A stretch of 64,000 bases of DNA from contig NC_133122.1 in the NCBI RefSeq assembly GCF_033568475.1, positions 136,965,402 to 137,029,401 on the forward strand. The letters run 5' to 3'. Below the pieces are notes generated by a model. That model was not told where the DNA came from and made no database searches. It worked only from the letters and a program-made list of their open reading frames with translations. The DNA is from Henckelia pumila (taxonomy: Eukaryota > Streptophyta > Magnoliopsida > Lamiales > Gesneriaceae). Of the stretch, positions 58,218 through 64,000 are shown in pieces. Each line of letters begins with the position of its first letter. Position 1 is the stretch's first letter. The translations under genes were made by a program, and so were the position numbers.

Positions 58218-59931
58218 AATTCCTCCAAACTTAAATGTTTGCTAGTCCCGAGAAAAAACCAAACAAGAATCAAAATCAAAACACAGACTACTCACTCAAA
58301 TAAATCAAGACCAACCAAGAAATAATTTGAATCAATGGCCTCAGCAATACATTCAGAAAAATATTTTTCATCCAATCATATCGAAACTATCGATCTTTAT
58401 CTTCAAACAAACAAATGCTAGTGAACCTCAAAGACTTACAAATACTCATGTTCAAAATACTCTTATCCAAGTCAATTCAAACATTCATAGATGATGAGGA
58501 CTTTATAGGGTATAAATGATCAATTAATAGGATAAACTTCAATTGCAAACACTCACAATCAAGTTTTTTAACAAAAGAAAAGTATGTGCGTGTTTCGGCC
58601 AAAAATTCATATTCATTAAAAGTGTCAATCAATCATCCATAGGCTAGATTCTCGCAACCCTTCTCCACTAGTAATTAATTGTGACTCGGTCAATAGGAAT
58701 TAATTCGCTTGTAACGTAAGGTCTGGCTCATGGCTACAAACGAAGAATTAAGAATTCAAAAGAGAGAGTAAGTGATGTTCAATCTCTAATTTCCACTCAT
58801 TTTCATTCACATTTCACACTCCCATTAATTTTTCATTCATTCCTTTTTTCTCAACTTGTCAATCCCTTTTTCATCACTTATTTTCTTCTTTTTTTTCTTT
58901 GTTTTTTTTCATTACTACCTTCATCTTTTGCAATTTTTTTCCACTACACCATTCCGTCATTCAAACTAAAATTAGGATCATACAAAACTTTCATGCATTA
59001 CTTACTCTCTCGAAGTAGGAATTAGTGTATAAGCTATTTATCAGGTAGTAAATGTAAAACCTTGAAAAGATGCCGAATGGGGATTTTTTCACACGTTTGC
59101 ACGCATGTCATTCGTTTTTCAATTAAGCTCAAACAAGGTACTAGGGATAATTGAATCAGTAGGTAGCTTGAAAGTCACAAACATTTTAAGAAAAATTTCC
59201 TAAATCATCCCTAATCACAGTTATGCCCGTATTGCGCCTCAAAGGATGTCCGAACTAGTTCTAGACAATCTCAATTCACAAGTAAATCACATAAATTTTC
59301 ACCAGTGCAGAAAAAAATCAATAATCAGCAGTAAACGATGATATTCAACAAAATTCAGAACATGTACCTAAAGTACTCATATATCTCGTGAAAGCTCAAA
59401 GGGCAACTAATAATAAGTTCCAACGAAAATTAGGCCCAATGATCCAAAAATGCCTCATTCATTTCTATGTTTGTATGTTTTAACTCAAACTTAAGCACAC
59501 ATCACAAATATATATGAATTCATTCATCGAATTGATTCACCAACACAAAAATTCTTTTAAGTAGGTTACAATCATGGAGTTGAGATAAAAGCAAAAAGTT
59601 TGCATCATTGGCCAATTTTTTTCATTTCTTTCATGGTTTTTGAACTTAACTCAAAATCATCCCACATCCACACAACAATTCTCAATTTACTAACACAAAA
59701 CACTATTCTTGTTTCAAAGTAAGCCATCCAACTACCGACACAACACAGAAAAACCTAAAAAAACAAACACAATACTAAAAGAAAACAAACAAAAACAAGA
59801 ATAAAAATTTAGTAACAATTTCCAACATGATTTAAACAAACCACCCCCCCCCCCCCCAAACTTGGTACATTCATTTTCCTCAATGAATTAATAAAGAAAT
59901 AATACAGGACATGTACCTCAGACGACGACAG
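58218..59931 (-). other. Athila-like 3' non-coding region (right copy)
   Basis: Direct repeat of 40523-42233, with scattered substitutions and indels. No gene. Confidence 0.85.
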
Positions 59932-59993
59932 TCAGTGGTCACCGCCCGCATCACCATCAACATCATGGTTAGGGTCTGAAGCACCAAAGGTTG
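59932..59993 (-). pseudogene. C-terminal remnant of the Athila-like 3' ORF
   Basis: The last codons (FGASDPNHD...GGDH, stop at 59932-59934) match the end of the ORF at 42234. They are cut at 59993 by the second copia copy. Confidence 0.75.
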
Positions 59994-61836
59994 TGAAAGA
60001 GTAGGTGCCCGGTGAGCCAACTTGTGGCTAAGGGCTTTGATGACTCTTTGTATAAACAATCTTTTGTTTAATATAATTTACACTTTTATTAATGGCAATG
60101 ACTTTATCTTTCTTCATATTGTTATATTGTGATATACTATTATTGTTTTGATAAAGACCTTGAATATACTATAGTGTATGTAAGATGTGGTAGAACATGG
60201 AGATGTCTATCATGAAACACATCTTATAGTCACTGTGTATTCTAAACTGTTCCTAGTCGATTGAGCCATCCGATAATAAGGATAAGGATCGCTCGAGTTT
60301 GAGACTAGCATTTGCGATGCAGATTACCACGTTTCATTGGTAAGGAACATAGAGATGTTTGAAGCATGCAAATGGATATTCATACGATGAATGATCGAAC
60401 TACCCTATCTGGACTTTCCAAGTGGTTATCACTTATCGAGTGGATAAAGTCCGCGGTTTTGGTTGTACACCATTAGTCCTTACTACTTGAAACATCATTG
60501 AGACTCTATATGCTAGTACTGTGCTTTGACTCGTTTACCGACTCTATTGGGGTCATCAGGTGTCGGGATTGGGTACAGTTACAACACATATAGGAGTCGA
60601 TGCTTTGTTGTCAAGGATTCACCACATACTTGCGAGTGTGGATATCCTATGCGATCTGAGGAGATATTAGTGTGACGAATCTCTGGCCAGAGTACATGAT
60701 GTGTTTTAAGAAATGGTTTCTTAGTAACACATGCGATGTCACTATTTGATCTTCAAGATGTATTGCATAGTTATCGAATCTCGAACGACTCTCGATTTAC
60801 CAATGGTTGTTGATTCGATCGGGATATATGGATGAAGGGACCGTACTGTACGCTAACCAAAATCTATTGGTTCTTGCAGGCACTATCAGTGATACCTAGG
60901 GAATCATGGGGCGATGTTGCTAGGCGCTCTTACCATGATTCGATGGGAAAGTCGGAAATTGTTGTTCCGAGTCACAAGGAGTTGTGAGCCCACGGCTAGC
61001 TGTATCCCTGAACCATTGAGGGTCACACAGAGTAATGGATTTTTAATCTCCGTTGAGATAGTTAAATTTAAAGAGTTAAATTTAATGAACAAAGAAGTTG
61101 GACTTCTTATTTAAGAGTAGAGGAGTAAGATTTCCTAAAATGACATAGGGATGGGCATTTTTGGAAACCACTGAATTCGAATTCAAAAAAATTTATCTTG
61201 ACTTTAAAAGGTGCAGAAATGGTTTCTGTACACATTGGTGAAATCGGTTTATCAATCGGAGTCATGATGAATTTTATATTAATTTCTGAACATGCGGGCT
61301 TTGCTTGTCGGGCTTGAACTTATGACTAATGGGCCCTAAGCTGTTAGCGGCCTACATTATAAATAAGTTATTGCAGTACAGAAATTAGATACAACAGGTC
61401 ACAATTTTTGAAAACCCTAGTATTTTTCTCTAACAGTGGCCGCCCCCCTCCCCTCTGCTCAGGAAAATCCAGCTTGTGAATTTTGAATTACAGTCTGGTT
61501 TAACGGATCAAATTCGTTAATTCTCTTCGTAGAAACTTCTGATAGATTTTCTAGTGCAATCTATCAGAGGGATTAAATCTCTGTTCGTGGACCTGATTGA
61601 AGAACAGTTCGTCCATCAGTTCCAGGGACATACAACAAGAGCAGAGCAATCTGTTGGTGTCCATAATCTCGATTCGAGATTGGAGGTAAAAATTTATAAT
61701 TGTTATTTAATTTTTACACACACAATTTAATCGTAAAAGTTTTGATACCCATTATGGAATCGTTCCATATAAAATTTTTTAAACTTTCGCTGCACCGGGT
61801 ATCAATTCTGATTGATCTGATCGCTGTTCTCCTACA
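59994..61836 (+). repeat. copia 5' LTR (second copy)
   Basis: Starts TGAAAGAGTAGGTGCCC and ends TTCTCCTACA; 1843 bp. The TATA box TATAAATAAG is at about 61358. The C-terminal end differs from the first copy by several indels. Confidence 0.92.
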
Positions 61837-61837
61837 G

Positions 61838-61848
61838 TGGTATCAGAG
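61838..61848 (+). promoter_or_regulatory. primer-binding site (second copy)
   Basis: TGGTATCAGAG one base after the LTR. Confidence 0.9.
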
Positions 61849-63673
61849 ACAGGTTGCTCAGATCAAGCGATTAAATTAATCGATTGTACAAAAATTTTTA
61901 AGCCTCGGTTTTTTGAAACAAAATAAATATTTTAAAAATAAAAATTTTTTTTCGGGCAAAACCCGGGCAGCGATTGGATCGCTGCCCGGGGGGGCGGGGC
62001 AGCGATGGTCGCTGCCCAGCGCAGCGCCAGGGCGGCGCACGGCGCTGCCCAGGGCAGCGATCGTCGCTGCCCTAGGGGCAGCCGGGCTGCCCGGCCCGAG
62101 CCCCTTTGGGGCGCGGGCAGCCCGGGAGTGTCCCGGGCGGCCCGCGAAAAATTATTTTTAATTTTTTAAATTAAAATTTTAATATGTTAAAATTCTATTT
62201 TTGGTCCGATCGAAAATTGTTTTTGATTGGTCCACGAGGCGTCGGATCGAATTGTTCGAGTCCGAAAATTTTAAAATTGATTTTTGGATAAATTTGAATT
62301 TTTTGAAAATTTAAATATTTTATCCGTTAAATTGAATTTTGAAATTAATTATTTTTGGTACAATTGATATAAGATATGATCTTATTGATATATTGAGTAA
62401 AATATGATTTTATGTATAAAATTGGATTTTATAGATAAAATATGATTTTATTTGATAAAAAGATAAAATATGATTTTGTATGTAAAATAAGATTTTATAT
62501 ATGAAATATGATTTTATCCTTTTAAATTTAAATTGCCATTGCATGTTATCCAATAAATTAATTTTGAATTAAATGTTATTGGATAAGGATGATCGATTGC
62601 CATGACCAATTTTGTAGGTGTATGTTAGGAATTTACATTTGTTTTTATTGTTGTTGGATTTATTAATGGGCCTGGTTTATGGCCCAATATGAATTGTCAT
62701 ATGTAATAAAAGTGGGCTTGGTTTATGGCCCGTTCCCACCCCTTAAAAATGTATCCCCTACTTGTCATTGTTATTTATTGTAAATACATTAGATTTAGTG
62801 GGAGATGAAGATTTGAAGACGGAGGTGGGCCCAGCAGACAATAAAGATAGAAGAAATGTAAATTGAAAGCACAATGTAATAGGATTGCATTGCATACTGC
62901 ATATTACCTAGGATTGGACTAAGACTCGTGATTGGCAACCACGGGTCGATTAGAAATGGAATCGATCATCCTATATAATATGTGATATTATTGTTGTATG
63001 CATGTTTTAGACAAAATTGTGTGAATCCGGCAAGCATACAAAATTTTAAAAATGATGAGACAAATTTTCAAAATTAAAATCCCTCATTTTAAATATGATT
63101 TAAAATTGATATCAAGATAAATAAAAAAAATTTAAATTTGTTTAAATGTTCCTACCTTCCATCAACGATCAATGTATGAGATGCTACCCGCGGATACGGT
63201 CCGACTCATATTATTGGGGGGGCCCGTTCGTCGAAAAGCTGTACATTGGATCGACACATGTTGTAAGTTGGGTGGAACTCCCATGGGATCGGCTCATATT
63301 ATTGGGGATCCACATGGCGACCGTCCATCACAACTTAATATTGATGGGTCATCTTGACATGTCACAATAAACGGCGTCATATTATTGGGCCCTTATTGGA
63401 CATGAGATAAAAAACGTGGAGGTTGCTTTGGAAGCAATTGGGCTCTACCTTTTGAAAATTATGGTTGGCTGATATTATTCGGGACCATAGTTTGTCAATT
63501 GGACTCCATGTTCTCACTAAGGAAAACAGTTTCCCGTTTTCACTAGAGGGTAGTGAAATCGGTAAAATAGTGGGAGTGAGATTCATAAAATAAATTTCGC
63601 CTATTTTATGTCTTAATAAATTCATTAAACAATCATCGATTATTGTCTGTTTCAACTTAGTATTTCATTACAA
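61849..63673 (+). other. copia leader (second copy)
   Basis: Same three parts as in the first copy: a GC-rich GGCAGCG block (about 61965-62145), an AT-rich AAATATGATTTTAT block (about 62390-62520) and four ATATTATT-centred motifs (63208, 63296, 63379, 63472). Short open frames here are not genes. Confidence 0.85.
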
Positions 63674-64000
63674 TGAATTCGTAATCCACATGTTCTCGAA
63701 CAAAACAAACTTTCTGGCGCAACTATACGGAATGGTTCCACAAAGTTAAGAATGTCCTGAGTTCGGAAAAGATTTTCTAAGTGTTAGAAAAGGCTTCTCC
63801 GAAAATAGCCCCGGCTGATGTAACTGCCGAAAGGTTGGACGAACTAGAGAAATGGTTGGACCATGATCTCAAGGCCTAATGTTACATACAAAATTGGACA
63901 AGTCTAAACAAGTTTGCCATCACTGCAAGAAACCCGGTCATTGGAAACGTAACTGCAAGGAATACCTCGAGCAGTTGCGAACTGCGAAGGGTATGTTCTA
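63674..64000 (+). pseudogene. copia gag, decayed, with internal deletion (continues beyond the window)
   Basis: Starts ATGAATTCGTAATC, where the fourth codon is a stop. Further on NYTEWFHKVKNVLSSEKI matches the first copy with another stop, then after HDLKA and a stop the sequence jumps to KLDKSKQVCHHCKKPGHWKRNC, so roughly 170 residues of gag are deleted. The window ends right after the zinc knuckle region (RTAKGMF). Confidence 0.88.

Larger units (their letters stand above)
59994..64000 (+). mobile_element. second copy of the copia family, older, plus strand, truncated by the window
   Basis: 5' LTR, primer-binding site, leader and start of gag, all similar to the element at 45369-54829 but in the opposite orientation and more diverged. 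The left flank ends GGTTG (59989-59993); the matching duplication would lie outside the window. Confidence 0.9.

Overview
The window is plant nuclear DNA: spliceosomal GT-AG introns, several classes of plant transposable element, and one plant-type UDP-glycosyltransferase gene. The element types and the glycosyltransferase fit a eudicot, perhaps an asterid, but the species cannot be named from the sequence. It is a nested repeat block with one apparently intact host gene; no bacterial-style operon, defence island or CRISPR array is present.

Layout. 1-163: end of a hAT-like element. 166-9116: 3' end of a minus-strand LTR element. Its LTR is split by a complete PIF/Harbinger transposon (463-4748, TTA target duplications), and its 3' ORF is split by a deleted LINE that carries a palindromic SINE cluster. 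9117-12863: 3' half of a minus-strand chromovirus (Ty3/gypsy). 12864-13270: three hairpin-forming tandem repeats. 13600-28160: a plus-strand gypsy element whose 5' LTR is split by a CACTA transposon (14608-25249); that CACTA holds a complete Sirevirus-like copia element (16026-24114, AACCA duplications). 28161-32790: an unpaired CACTA end, a 547-bp hAT MITE, a tRNA-derived SINE with a 15-bp target duplication, and exon-like remnants of an anoctamin-like gene. 32795-35778: a copia LTR and a decayed minus-strand gypsy pol. 37405-39453: the two-exon UGT gene. 39585-59993: minus-strand Athila-like gypsy material whose 3' part is present twice. It is split by a young copia element (45369-54829, ATTTT duplications, two LTRs of 1856 bp). 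59994-64000: a second, older copy of that copia element in the opposite orientation, running off the window.

Insertion order can be read from the nesting: Athila before copia; gypsy LTR before CACTA before Sirevirus; LTR element before Harbinger. Most coding regions are decayed, many by CAG-to-TAG or TGG-to-stop changes. The exceptions are the Harbinger transposase (intact), the 45369-54829 copia polyprotein (one stop) and the UGT gene (intact).

The least explained structures are non-coding: paired GC boxes about 21 bp apart repeated every 73 bp or so in two parts of the Athila element; hairpin repeats at 12918-13231 with a compensated stem change; and a motif repeated four times at about 88-bp spacing in the leader of both copia copies.
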